The notes under the pieces were generated by a model. It did no database searches. It was not told the origin of the DNA and saw only the letters and a list, made by a program, of their open reading frames with translations. Shown here one piece after another: positions 41,651 to 51,775 of a stretch of 64,000 nt of DNA. The stretch is from Hyaloscypha bicolor E. Taxonomy: Eukaryota; Ascomycota; Leotiomycetes; Helotiales; Hyaloscyphaceae. The position numbers were made by a program, and so were the translations under genes. The first letter of the stretch is position 1. Each line of letters opens with the position of its first letter. The stretch is from assembly GCF_002865645.1 (NCBI RefSeq), contig NW_020194549.1:124001-188000 (forward strand), given 5' to 3'.

Positions 41651-43111
41651 TGGCCTATTCACAAGTAGCGGTATCCAATGAAATTGTGGATTTGCAAGAG
41701 TGTCATCACTGCGGGGTGGTTCTCCATCATTTCAAAAATCTGATAGCCACCCGACTTTGAAGTACATGACTCTCGAATTCGAAGTGGTCTGGTAGCAAAG
41801 ATAGCGATTCGAACTGGGGTGAGTTCCCAGATGTGATATCGGGTACGAAATTGACTCGGCCACGGTAGAACGCTGCACATAAATCTGAAGAACCTGGCAG
41901 ACGAGGCAGAGAACCCCAAATCTCTCCTCAACCGCCGCAAAGCCGCGATGCGAGATGAGTTTAAACACATTCTGGACAACGTTGGGGTGGCGTTAAAAGG
42001 CCTTCAGGAGATGGTGTTCAAGTATCGTAGCCTTGGAACGATGGAGAAGAGGACTTGGGATCGGCTACGTTTCGGGCTCAAGGAGCTGAATACAACAAGG
42101 CAGAAGCTGATGTTTCACACGGCTCAGATCGAGCTCTTCTTGAGTAACGTTATGGTGGATGCAATAGGGAGAATTGAAAGCGTTCTCGAAGACTTAATTC
42201 GAGAAATAAGAAGCGGAAGGGGGGCACCAGCGATTCTATCGATAGAGCAGAGTGGGGACGAGGCAGTAGTTGGCTGGACGCAACTCGCGAATGATTTGTC
42301 CGAATGTGGGATTCCACTTCCGGATATTGACAGACATCGCGATGATATAGAGGAGTATCTGGCGCAGCTTACAAGCGGCTTGGATCTTAACTCCATTGCT
42401 TCACCACCCGGGTTTGATACCGATGGTGATGCTCTCGGGCCTACGGTAGGGCCTGTACCAGAAGACAACTGGGACTCGATTTCTCAACGGATGGCTAGCG
42501 ATAGAGATCCCCCTTTTCCGCAGGCAAATCTTCAGAAGTTGGGGGTTCCCCTACAATCGGCCACCACTGGAATCTACGTAAAAAATGGGTCTAGGCAATA
42601 TTTTGGATATAGTGCTAGCTATACGGAGAGCGATTCTGGATTCCGAGCCATACGTCATATGATTCCGCATTCCTACCTTCTTAGTTCTTCTTTTTCACTG
42701 CATTATTTACTCATAACCACGTAGGAAGGAGGAACCTTTACTCGAGAGAGAGACGAGTCCCTTGTTGGAGATCTTGAGGCCAAGATCGCGGCATGTTAAC
42801 AGAAGTGGGAAAATGATGCCGAAGAAAACGAGCGTCTCAGACAACAGCTCCAAAATGCAGCAACAGAGAACGAACTGCTCAAGGCCACATCCACGTATAA
42901 CAGCGGAAAGAGATTGCTTGCTGCGGGGGCGACATGGAATTATATTATTCAGCATCCACTTTATATGCGAGGTCTAGTGGATGTAGGCGACGTATCTGAG
43001 AGGCTCAAGCTGGTTGCCCGTTGCCATGGAGAAGGGCCAGTATATGAAGAGCGTGATATTGTACTTGCTATTGAATGCAGTGCGTGCGCTAGTAGCGATG
43101 ATTTAATATAA
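41651..43111 (+). pseudogene. Decayed gene with a fungal helical N-terminal-type domain
   Basis: The best part, 41948-42640, encodes a helical domain with KGLQEMVFKYRSLGTMEKRTWDRLRFG, then KLMFHTAQIELFLSNV and then IESVLEDLIREIRSG. I know this layout from many uncharacterised fungal proteins (often next to ankyrin or NACHT modules). Further 3', after an apparent intron ending near 42725-42730, the frame reads RERDESLVGDLEAKIAAC, hits TAA at 42797-42799, and continues as a good coiled coil (ENDAEENERLRQQLQNAATENELL) and a short C-terminal domain up to 43111. Upstream of 41900 the expected first part is broken by stops. I read it as a recently damaged gene. A truncated but functional product ending at 42799 cannot be excluded. 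Confidence 0.5.
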
Positions 43112-44047
43112 TATTCGGTTCACTAAGGAATCGTAAAGTCGAGGATCTACTGTTTGTTCACCACGGACATACATCGTACCTTATAAGTGGCGAGAGAGGT
43201 GTATCGTGGTTTGAATTTTCTAGTGGATGAGTAGCTGGTTGAAAAATGGAATTTCGACTCTTGCGGATCAATGCTCTTACTCACAGACAGACGAGGTAAC
43301 GAGACATGACGAACCAGTTTAAAGTATACTCAAAGATGGCCTCATGCACGTTACATTCCTTAGTTCGTTAAAAGGTGTCTGATTGATAACTTACCTGATT
43401 TGCTGACTTGTAAATTGACTGGTTCAATTACAAAGGGATTTTGACCGAGTTTGGGAAAAGTCCATACAACGCTAAATAACAGAAGGTGGAAACAGGGCTA
43501 CAATGACAACTTCTCGTCCACTAGTCTCCTTCCACAAGCGGGTCCACGAAAGGGGGGCATGTTTCGGTCACGTGACCAAAATCGACCCCGAACAACAATC
43601 CCATAACTTCGCAAAACCGCTACCAATCCTCAGAAAGGAGACATCGCACAATCACCTCTTGCAATTTTCTTAGCTCTCCAATGTAACCCCTAAAAACTAT
43701 ATGCACATTGCACAGTCAGCGCGCCAATCAGCGTGCCCATCCCACATTCCACCAATGACGTATGGCGTACAAGGGTAGCTCCCCCCGAGACAACCGGCCG
43801 CTCTCTTATCAAGGAAGCAACGGCACACAACACCAACTGGAAACAACTTTCAAAAGAAAAGCGCTGAACTTTGCCCTCTTTCCTTTCCTTCCCTCTCATT
43901 CAATCTCCCCTCAATCGTGGTTTGCTGGTCAATTGATCTCTCGGTTGGTTCAGGACTCCTGGTTGTTCAAGCCGAGTCCATTGAAGCTGTCTCGGAGTGC
44001 GATAAGAGACGATTGAGAGGGGTTAGATTCCAAGGATAGCAGCCAAG
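43112..44047. other. Intergenic, promoter side of the phosphate carrier
   Basis: No gene seen. The last ~400 bp are C/T-rich, as usual upstream of highly expressed fungal genes, and probably contain the carrier promoter and leader. Confidence 0.45.
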
Positions 44048-45107
44048 ATGTCGAAAATTGAGAATGCCCTCCCGAAACCGAAGATCGAGCTGTACAGCGG
44101 GAAGTACTTCGCCGCCTGTGCGGTGGGAGGAGTAATCGGTATTTCCTCTCCTTCCCCCTTCTCCCCTCCTTCCTCGTCGCAAACTGACCCCACCTCCCAG
44201 CCTGCGGTCCAACCCACACAGCAGTAACACCCCTGGACCTCGTAAAAACACGCCGACAAGTCGACTCCAAACTCTACAAATCGAACCTCTCGGCATGGTC
44301 CATGATCTACCGCTCGGAGGGGATCCGCGGGGTCTTCTTCGGCTGGTCACCCACCTTCGTCGGCTACTGCTTGCAGGGTGGAGGGAAATACGGGTTCTAT
44401 GAAGTGTTTAAATACCTGTATGGGGAGAAAATGTTCCCGGGCGTGAGCAAACCGGTGATCTTCCTGGGGGCCAGCGCCAGTGCGGAGTTTCTGGCGGATA
44501 TGGCGTTGTGTCCGTTTGAGGCTGTCAAGGTGCGGATGCAGACCACGCTGCCGCCGTTTGCGAACACGATGCGCGAGGGGATCTCGAAAATCGTGGCTAA
44601 GGAAGGATACGCCGGGTGAGTTGTTCTTCCCTTTCCCATGCCAGGTGCAGATGTTGGATTGGTGGGGGATGTGACTGATGTGAAGATAGATTGTATAAGG
44701 GATTGTATCCTCTCTGGGGCCGCCAAATCCCTTACACCATGTGCAAGTTCGCCACCTTCGAGACCACAGTCGACAAGATCTACGCCACGCTCGGCAAGCC
44801 CAAGTCCGCCTACAACGGGCTGCAGCAAACCGGCGTCTCCTTCCTCGGCGGCTACATCGCCGGAATCGCCTGCGCCGTCATCTCGCACCCCGCGGACGTC
44901 ATGGTGTCCAAGCTCAACTCGGATCGGAAACCGGGGGAGGGCGCGGGCAAGGCGATGGGCAGGATTTATGGCAATATCGGGTTTGCGGGATTGTGGAATG
45001 GGCTGCCGGTTAGGATTTTGATGATTGGTACGTTGACGGCGTTTCAGTGGTTGATTTATGATAGTTTTAAGGTGGCGTTGGGACTACCTACTACGGGGGG
45101 CCATTAG
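44048..45107 (+). CDS. mir1: Mitochondrial phosphate carrier (Mir1/PiC type)
   Basis: Three exons (44048-44138, 44201-44615 and 44690-45107) give 307 residues, the usual length. The three mitochondrial-carrier signatures are present: TPLDLVKTR (first repeat), CPFEAVKVR (second) and HPADVMVSK (third). Diagnostic phosphate-carrier stretches include [50 protein letters not shown] and [17 protein letters not shown]. The protein sits in the inner mitochondrial membrane with six helices and imports phosphate with protons for ATP synthesis. Both introns have GT-AG ends and restore perfect carrier motifs at the junctions ([13 protein letters not shown] and [14 protein letters not shown]), so this model is firm. 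Confidence 0.95.
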
Positions 45108-47041
45108 AGGGGTTCCTTGGAAAGGGAGTGGAAGTGTGGATTTAATGATAGAGTTGTGCATAGACGGGTGATGAATTTCCTTGCTTCATTTTTGGCGATA
45201 TTTCTCTTTTTGGTTTATTGTAGCCACTAAGAAATCTATTTTTCATTTTCCACGCTTGACATGTGGCTTTTGTTGCTTTGGATTCTTGGGATATCATTCA
45301 TTGTTCAGGCTAGACCTTGTACAATGAGTTTGATAGCGAGGGGAGAGGTGCCAACAAAGAAAGACCAAATAATTATTTAAGGAAAAAGACAGAGTGTTAG
45401 AATATAAGGGACGTAGGATTTTATGTTCATGGAATAAGGGCAAGACTCGGAAATATGCAGACGAGGTAAGATGGCACGGTGATGCTGATGCAGGCCATCC
45501 ACACCGTGGCATTGAACTGCTTATGTTCTGAGATGATGTTGGTTTGCAAGGTCGGGAAGCAAAGGGGTTAATACACTAGCCCTGCCTCGAAGAAAGAAGA
45601 GGAAGAAAGATATAGCAAGCTCTTGCAACTCGCTGAGCTTGAAGATTGCATATCACGTGATGAAGCTACAGCGTGCGCTTTGGTGACCCGAACGCTTCAA
45701 TACTCGACTTCGAGAAAGGTTTTCGCTACACTCCAGATGCAAGACGGGATGTAGCGCGACCATTGTTGCACAGAGCACAGTGCTGCATCTTCCCGGCCAT
45801 GAGACATCGTCACATGATTACGCACGAAAGACTTAGGTCAAATCAGCACTTACACATCGGGTGTCACTTTCAATCCGTGCCGCCTTTGTAAGATTACCTA
45901 CCTGATCCTCGAAAAAGGCCTACGGAGTACAATTCCTCGAGTCAGCGAGTCCATCCGTAAGACTCACCGCTCTCCCCTCGCTCCCTCACGAGCAAAATAC
46001 CAACCACCCCTGCTTAGCCCAGATGATCTGATAAGATTTGGAATCCCCACCTAGGATTTCCATCCAATGATGAGCTCGCCCTGTTTCCGACGTCGGAAAG
46101 TCTCCCAAACTCTCGCTCCACTCACCACCCCCTGTTCACGCCCCTGAGCCCACTTCGGGCCTTTCAGATGATCTGATAAGATTTGAGTGCGCCGCTCAAC
46201 CTTGGCTGACCCCACTTGCGCCATACCGGAAAGAGCTCGTAACAGCCGGACACGAAGCCATTGGATGACGGTGTCATCACTTCTGCATGTGTTGATGACA
46301 TGCACGAGGAACTGGACGGGAAGCGAAAGAGGACAAAAGGCAAAAAAGGGCTTGTTGGCAGAGACGGGAAGAGCTGAGGACTGAGCCGGCAGCATTATGC
46401 GACCGTTCTGCGGGATGGGGGTTTGGCTGATGTGGTGCGATGTGGAGGGGCGGCGGCTTGATCTTTTTTGCATTTTCGGCAGCCGAGCAGGGCAGCAGGG
46501 CACTTTGCCGGCTGAGGATTCTGCCTCCGAGCACGGTAGTAGGAGAAGAGATGAGAACAGAGGACAGAAAACAGAAAACTCCCCCAGCTTTTAGATTCCG
46601 TCCCACGACTGCCGCTGCATAACATGAGCTGCGCGCAGTCATTTCACAAGCAAAGTTGTGCAGTTGAAATACTGTATGCTGTACGTTGTACTCGCAATCG
46701 TCTTGGCAGCCGCGTCTTTCCGTCGTGTCCCTCCGGAGATCTGTGGGCTGCAACCCCCAAAGCGGTGTTCCCCCCGATCAGTGCTGTTCCTCGGCACTGG
46801 CCGGTGTCGCTTTGCGCCCGCCAAAAAAGTTTATTAAGAACATCCCGGTCCGCCACCCACCCACCCACCATTTGCACTCTTCCATAATCACTGACCAACG
46901 ATTACACCACCGACTGACCACCGACTGACCACCGACGGACCGCTTCCTGATCCTTCGACAGCGCACGACAGCAGTCGATAACAATCAATTCAATGCGATA
47001 ACTACAATTGACCTCCTCGTCCGACCCCTCTGTCCTCGTAC
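45108..47041. other. Intergenic stretch with a duplicated GATA-containing motif
   Basis: No gene could be supported in these 1.9 kb. The one striking element is the exact repeat of AGATGATCTGATAAGATTTG at 46021 and 46166 (listed separately). The 3' part (46830-47041) is rich in CCACCGACTGACC-like repeats and is probably the promoter/leader of the next gene. Confidence 0.5.
46021..46185. promoter_or_regulatory. Two exact copies of a GATAAG-containing 20-mer
   Basis: AGATGATCTGATAAGATTTG occurs at 46021-46040 and again at 46166-46185, 145 bp apart in the same orientation. Each copy contains TGATAAG, the binding core of fungal GATA factors (AreA/NIT2, SREA types). About 860-1020 bp upstream of the reductase gene, it could be a regulatory module, or the relic of a small local duplication. 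Confidence 0.4.
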
Positions 47042-48910
47042 ATGCTTCGACGATCAATCCTCCTCCCAACAATCATCATGTCGCGCCCTATGGCTATCCG
47101 CACAGCTACCACCTCGCACTGCATCCCCGAAGAACCCAATCCCTCCCCGCGATCTGCAGCACCCTCTCTCACCTACTCCTCCTCCTCCTCAGACGAACCC
47201 GAAGAGCCTCAACCGCCCCGAAAGCGACGCGCTTCCACCCGGCTGATCTCCCAAAATACCGCAGACGTCCAACGACTCATCGGCGAGCCGGGCACAAACC
47301 TGATTGAGAGATGCTGCGGAGGAGGCTGCTACATGGCCGTAACAAAGAATGACAAGCTTACCCTCGAGCGTGTCCCTCTGCCAGACAACGACGCGTACAG
47401 AGCTCTGCAATTGAATGTGGGGCTCATCCCGACGACATTGTCTAGCATCCCAGAGCTGCCTGCAAAGACCATATCCCTCCTCCCTATTAAAAACGACACA
47501 CCTGTTCCTTCTTCTACAGATTCGGTCATCTCAGTCACCTCAAATTCCGACTCCATCGACTTCACCCCTCATCCTGCAACCGAGGCTCACGAAATCGATA
47601 CGAAGATCCACCCTCCGAATTTCGTGCAGCCACATCCCCCCTACAATGTCTACTCGGCACGCATATTCTCTGCGCGCGAGCTGACAAAACCCGGTGCCGA
47701 GAAGAGAACCTACCACTTCGACCTCGATGTGACAGATTACCCAGAGGAGCTGGGCGTAGATTTCAAAGTTGGAGGAGCAATCGGAGTTTCCGCACCCAAC
47801 GAAGCCTCAACCGTCGACTCCCTCCTCGACCTCCTTCTCATTCCCCGCTTCCAACGCGACCGCAAAGTCCTACTCAAGACAGAAGGTGGAAGGTGGCCAA
47901 CAGTATGGGGCGACGAGCAACCCCGCGAACTCATCACAACGCGTCGAGAACTCTTAACATGGTGCAGCGACATCCAATCCTATCCCCCAACTAAGCCTCT
48001 CCTCCGCCTCCTCGCCGAGTACGCCACGAACCCAGACGAGAAGAAAGTCCTCCTCTACCTCTGCTCAGCCGAAGGACAGGGCGTATTCTGCGACTTCAGA
48101 ACCGGACCACATGTTACCATCAACCAACTACTCACCGCGTTCCCCTCCTCCAAGCCTCCTCTCGATCACCTCTTAAGTCAGTTACAGCAACTCATGCCCC
48201 GCTTCTACTCCCTCTCCAACGACCCCCACGAGTCCTGCGTCCCCGCCGCCGGCTGCTCCCGCCTGATCGAAATCGCCGTCACCGTGCACGAGAGTCCAAA
48301 CTGGACCGGGCCTGCACGCACCGGCGTGGGAAGCGGCTTCTTCGAGCGTCAAGCACAAGCATTCATCGCCGCGGAAGCTCGTGGAGAAACCCCCGATCTG
48401 CGTGTTCCCATGTTCAAGGGATTGATGGCAAACCCTCTTGCGCGCGAGTTCGTCTCCGATGGCCCGATGCTGTTGATCGGTGCCGGCGTCGGCGTTGCTC
48501 CGTTTCGCGGCTTCGTCCAACGCCGCCTCAAGAACGCGAATTGCGCGAACAAGGTCTGGGTTTTGCAAGGTGTGCGCGACTCCCTCCTCGATGAACTCTA
48601 TTCCGGCGAATGGGGCGTCCACGAGAGTGAGGTGAAGAAAGTGGTGCAAAGCAGAGGAGGAAAGGGGGGAGAGGGGGGGAAGAAATACGTCCAAGACGAA
48701 GTCCGAGCGCAGGCGGATCTAGTGTGGTGGATCGTTAACAGTCTCGATGGCCGCGTCTTCGTCTGTGGCAGCAGCCAGGGGATGGGCGAGGGTGTCGAGA
48801 GCGCGCTCGTGGAGGTTGCGATGAAGAAGGGGAACCTCAGCAAGGACGAGGCGAGGGAGTTCTGGGCGCTGAAGAAGGAGGCGGGTCAGTACATCGCTGA
48901 GACGTGGTAG
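47042..48910 (+). CDS. CPR-family FAD/NADPH reductase without flavodoxin domain
   Basis: Single exon, 622 residues (a second in-frame ATG, 47078, would shorten it by 12). The N-terminus is basic and Ser/Pro-rich and could be a mitochondrial presequence. A Cys cluster CCGGGC lies at about 91-96. From about 205 to the end the protein follows the FAD-binding and NADPH-binding modules of cytochrome P450 reductase/sulfite reductase: the RFYSLSN flavin motif (about 386), GAGVGVAPFRGF (about 480), VFVCGSSQGMGEGV and a terminal Trp (YIAETW) that in this family stacks on FAD. No FMN/flavodoxin domain precedes it, so electrons would pass from NADPH to FAD to an unknown acceptor, perhaps via the Cys motif or a partner protein. 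Highly G+C-rich coding, unlike its A+T-rich surroundings. Confidence 0.75.
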   Translation: MLRRSILLPTIIMSRPMAIRTATTSHCIPEEPNPSPRSAAPSLTYSSSSSDEPEEPQPPRKRRASTRLISQNTADVQRLIGEPGTNLIERCCGGGCYMAVTKNDKLTLERVPLPDNDAYRALQLNVGLIPTTLSSIPELPAKTISLLPIKNDTPVPSSTDSVISVTSNSDSIDFTPHPATEAHEIDTKIHPPNFVQPHPPYNVYSARIFSARELTKPGAEKRTYHFDLDVTDYPEELGVDFKVGGAIGVSAPNEASTVDSLLDLLLIPRFQRDRKVLLKTEGGRWPTVWGDEQPRELITTRRELLTWCSDIQSYPPTKPLLRLLAEYATNPDEKKVLLYLCSAEGQGVFCDFRTGPHVTINQLLTAFPSSKPPLDHLLSQLQQLMPRFYSLSNDPHESCVPAAGCSRLIEIAVTVHESPNWTGPARTGVGSGFFERQAQAFIAAEARGETPDLRVPMFKGLMANPLAREFVSDGPMLLIGAGVGVAPFRGFVQRRLKNANCANKVWVLQGVRDSLLDELYSGEWGVHESEVKKVVQSRGGKGGEGGKKYVQDEVRAQADLVWWIVNSLDGRVFVCGSSQGMGEGVESALVEVAMKKGNLSKDEAREFWALKKEAGQYIAETW

Positions 48911-50016
48911 CGCGACACCCCGCCAGTTGCTCTAGCTCCCCTCTCGACGGTGTCCCGACCCTTGCTGGGAGAACGGCGGAGATGTTCTTGTTTATTGTCG
49001 ATATCTTGTTCACTTGTACAAATTCCTTCTCCTTGGTCTTGCATTCGCATTGGACATGGCGTTTTTGGCGAAGGACGGGAGAAACACGGGCAATTGGTGC
49101 ATTAGATCGGCGTCTATTTTTTCTTCCCTTTTCTTCTTTTTTTCTTGCTGGAATTTTCCTCATGCGTTTGCTGGGTGGAGAGAGAGCTGAGTTGTTTGGA
49201 TATCAGAGGCAGGGAAAAAACAGAACATGCAGGATTGTTCATTTCAGGGTACCATTGTATGGCATAGCTAGATAGGAAGCAGAGCAATCAATACGTGCTT
49301 GGAAATCATATATCAATGCGTTTGGGAATCAGTGACATGCGCGCCTTTCGTGACATGGTTGGCGGGAATCGGCGGGTAAAGCGGGAATAAGCGGGACAGG
49401 GGTCTCGATGGCAGGGTGGGTGGGAGAGGGATGGTGGCGATGTGGGGCCTGAAGCCGGAAGGGAATGAAGGAGGATGGGCTGCGAGGTCTGGGATTTTGG
49501 GTTCTGAATTTGCGTATTGCGAGAATCTAGTTGAGTCGGGTTTTAGGCAGTGTGATGGAGTGTTGATGGGGGATCAATGGACATGAGGATCAAGGGGAGA
49601 TATTCTTATTTGATCGGATTGGGGGAGTGGGGAACTTTGGGGGCGAGGAACGCGGGGTAAGGGTGTTGTGGCACTTTTGCGGAAGGGCATGTTTATTTGG
49701 ATACCCTTTGAGACTTTGTGGCGCAGTGATAAATATATCGTTTGGTTTAACTGGTGTATTGCTTATTTCTACGAAGAGGTGTTGATTAATGAGAAAACAA
49801 TGCTTGTTTGAATATAATACAAGAATTCTATTCTCTCTATTCTACACCTCTATTCTATAACTCTACTCTATTCCTCTGTTCTATAACTCTATTTTAAACT
49901 CGCTATGCTCCACCCCCAAGATTAAACACCAGCAATGCCCCTCTTCCCCCTTTAACCCCCCAAGAATCTAATCTAATCTAATCTAACCTATTGCATGCAA
50001 TTACCCATCTCCCTCC
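48911..50016. other. Intergenic, convergent 3' flanks with a pyrimidine microsatellite
   Basis: No gene. A degenerate TCTATTCTA/TCTATAACTC-type repeat runs at about 49830-49900, and a TCTAA repeat at 49969-49990. Confidence 0.5.
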
Positions 50017-50688
50017 TCACGCCCCGAAAACCTTAACCCTCTTCTCCAAGCTCTCGAAGTTCTTCGGGCCCGCCTCGCCCGTCGGCGCGCCAAATACGAG
50101 CGTGCTCGTCAGCTCCCAGTCCCGATCGATGCCCCAGGTGCTCGCGACCTTCTCGTCGATCAGCGGGTTGTAGTGCTGCAGGCTCGCGCCGAAGCCCTCG
50201 AGCTCGAGCGCCGTCCACACGGCGAACTGGTGCATGGCCGTCGACTCGGCGCCCCAGGTGGGGAAGCGGTCGGCGTAGATGGCGAACTTGTCCTGCATGC
50301 CGCGGACGACGGCGCGGTCGGTGTAGAAGAGGACCTGGCTTGTGTTAGCGATGCTTGTGAGGCTGGTGGGAAGAGAGATTGGGGGGAGGGCACGAACGGT
50401 TCCGTAGCCCGCTTTGAAGGAGCGCATTCTTTGCTCTGTCGCCGGGAACTGTTCCGCGGGCACAATTGCCCGTAGCACGTCCGTGGTGATGTCCCATAAT
50501 TTCTCGTGCTCGCCTTTCAGCAGGAGCACGACGCGTGTGCTTTGGGAGTTGAACGCGGACGGGACGTGGAGGACTGTCTCGTTGATGATCTCCTGGATCT
50601 TGGAATCGGGGATCGGAGAGGTGTTGGTGATGGCGTAGTTGGTGCGGCGCGCCTTGATGGCTTCGAGGAAGGTGGTCGAGGACGGCAT
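50017..50688 (-). CDS. Nitroreductase-family flavoprotein (Frm2/Hbn1-like)
   Basis: Two exons, 50688-50398 and 50334-50017; the 63-bp intron 50397-50335 (GTTCGT...GCTAACAC...CAG) is a multiple of three, so an unspliced reading also stays open. Splicing yields the canonical GYGTVLFY motif. The protein is about 202 residues: FLEAIKARRTNYAI (FMN-binding start), HVPSAFNSQSTRVVLL (phosphate/FMN contact), AIYADRFPTWGAESTAMHQFAVWTALE and FGASLQHYNPLIDE. Frm2/Hbn1-type fungal nitroreductases reduce nitro compounds and take part in oxidative and lipid stress responses. The start at 50688 is preferred because a TATATAAA box (50787-50780) lies about 95 bp upstream. Upstream in-frame ATGs (50844, 50904) would lie before that box. 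Confidence 0.85.
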   Translation of the reverse strand: MPSSTTFLEAIKARRTNYAITNTSPIPDSKIQEIINETVLHVPSAFNSQSTRVVLLLKGEHEKLWDITTDVLRAIVPAEQFPATEQRMRSFKAGYGTVRALPPISLPTSLTSIANTSQVLFYTDRAVVRGMQDKFAIYADRFPTWGAESTAMHQFAVWTALELEGFGASLQHYNPLIDEKVASTWGIDRDWELTSTLVFGAPTGEAGPKNFESLEKRVKVFGA

Positions 50689-50779
50689 TTTGGTTGTGGA
50701 TGACGTGGAGAATGAAGTGTGTGGTGTGGTGGTGAAGAACTGGTTGGTGAAGCGTGAGAGGGTCGAGGGCACAGAAGGG

Positions 50780-50787
50780 TTTATATA
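50780..50787 (-). promoter_or_regulatory. TATA box of the nitroreductase gene
   Basis: TATATAAA on the minus strand, about 92 bp before the chosen ATG. It is the main reason for preferring the shorter start. Confidence 0.5.
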
Positions 50788-50799
50788 TCTTCCCACTCG

Positions 50800-51771
50800 C
50801 AGGCCCGCTGTGGAAATGGATTGCCTCAGCAACAAGCTCGCCATATGGTGCCACGCCGCCGCAATCAAGATACACGCCAGGAACTGCCAGAGCGGAATTT
50901 GCATCTCGCACTATTTATCTCCTTCATCCGAGTCCCGACTCCACGGCGATGTTTTTTCCTCGAATTGGCGAATCAGGGGAAAAGGTAAGGAAAAAGGTTT
51001 GGCCATGGTGGGCGATGACGATTCATGTTAAAGGCAAGACAGCCCGTCTTTGTCTCCGTCCCGAGACTCAAGTGTGGCTTATGGTATCCTTGGATAAGCA
51101 GATTGTGTCGGTGCTTGGAAATCTGGGCCCGAGATGTGGAGCTCAGAGTCTCGGAGCGGAGGTTATGAGGATGTGGTTGAGGCTTGGTGATAGATTGGAA
51201 ATAATTTGGAAATTTGTAAGGTGGAGTTTTGTCGGCATTTGGCCGCGGGATGATCGGGATGTCATGTGCTCCATACCCGGTCCGGGTTCATCTTCTTCTT
51301 ATTTTGCTCCCGCTCACCTCGCCGAAGTGAAGTGACATTCGTTAAACGTCATTTCTGAAGTTCTCATGGGTGCGAGTTAGGTTCCAAGAACTGGGTAGCC
51401 AGTCATCTGCCCCTTGGTGTGGGTTAAGCATCTCACTGCATGTCATTCGGGGATTTTTGTCGGCCGCCACCTTGGCACGGACCCCGCCTTTCTGGCCCCC
51501 AACTACTCTATATATTTGGGCACCTTGCTCTTACTCGTCTTCTGTTTCTATGTCTTTATCTTCAGGTCCATTCCAGCGATTAACTGTTCTCTACGAAGCG
51601 CACAGGTACATATTCCGAAGCAGGAGGCTACGCCTGCGTTTGCTCTTCGAATCTTGGATGGACTTATCTCTCTAGGAAACTTCTCTGCCTCCCAGGAGAT
51701 TCTCCATCCGCGCAAGTGCTTCCCAATTCATAGCACCTTGAACGTAACATCCTCCAGTATTCAAATGACTA
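50800..51771. other. Intergenic stretch
   Basis: Between the nitroreductase promoter and the end of the HET pseudogene. Short open frames exist on the plus strand (51370-51810), but they lack domain features and conserved context. Nothing supportable. Confidence 0.4.
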
Positions 51772-51775
51772 TCAC

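Noticed and set aside
48182..48694. 170-residue minus-strand ORF
   Set aside because: Antisense shadow of the reductase gene in G+C-rich sequence.
31161..50904. Secondary-metabolite gene cluster spanning the transaminase, EthD, reductase and nitroreductase genes
   Set aside because: No backbone enzyme (PKS, NRPS, terpene synthase), pathway transcription factor or transporter is present, and the genes are separated by housekeeping genes such as the phosphate carrier.
50345..50911. Long alternative minus-strand frame over the nitroreductase
   Set aside because: The overlapping frame has perfect nitroreductase motifs; this one is a G+C-driven shadow.
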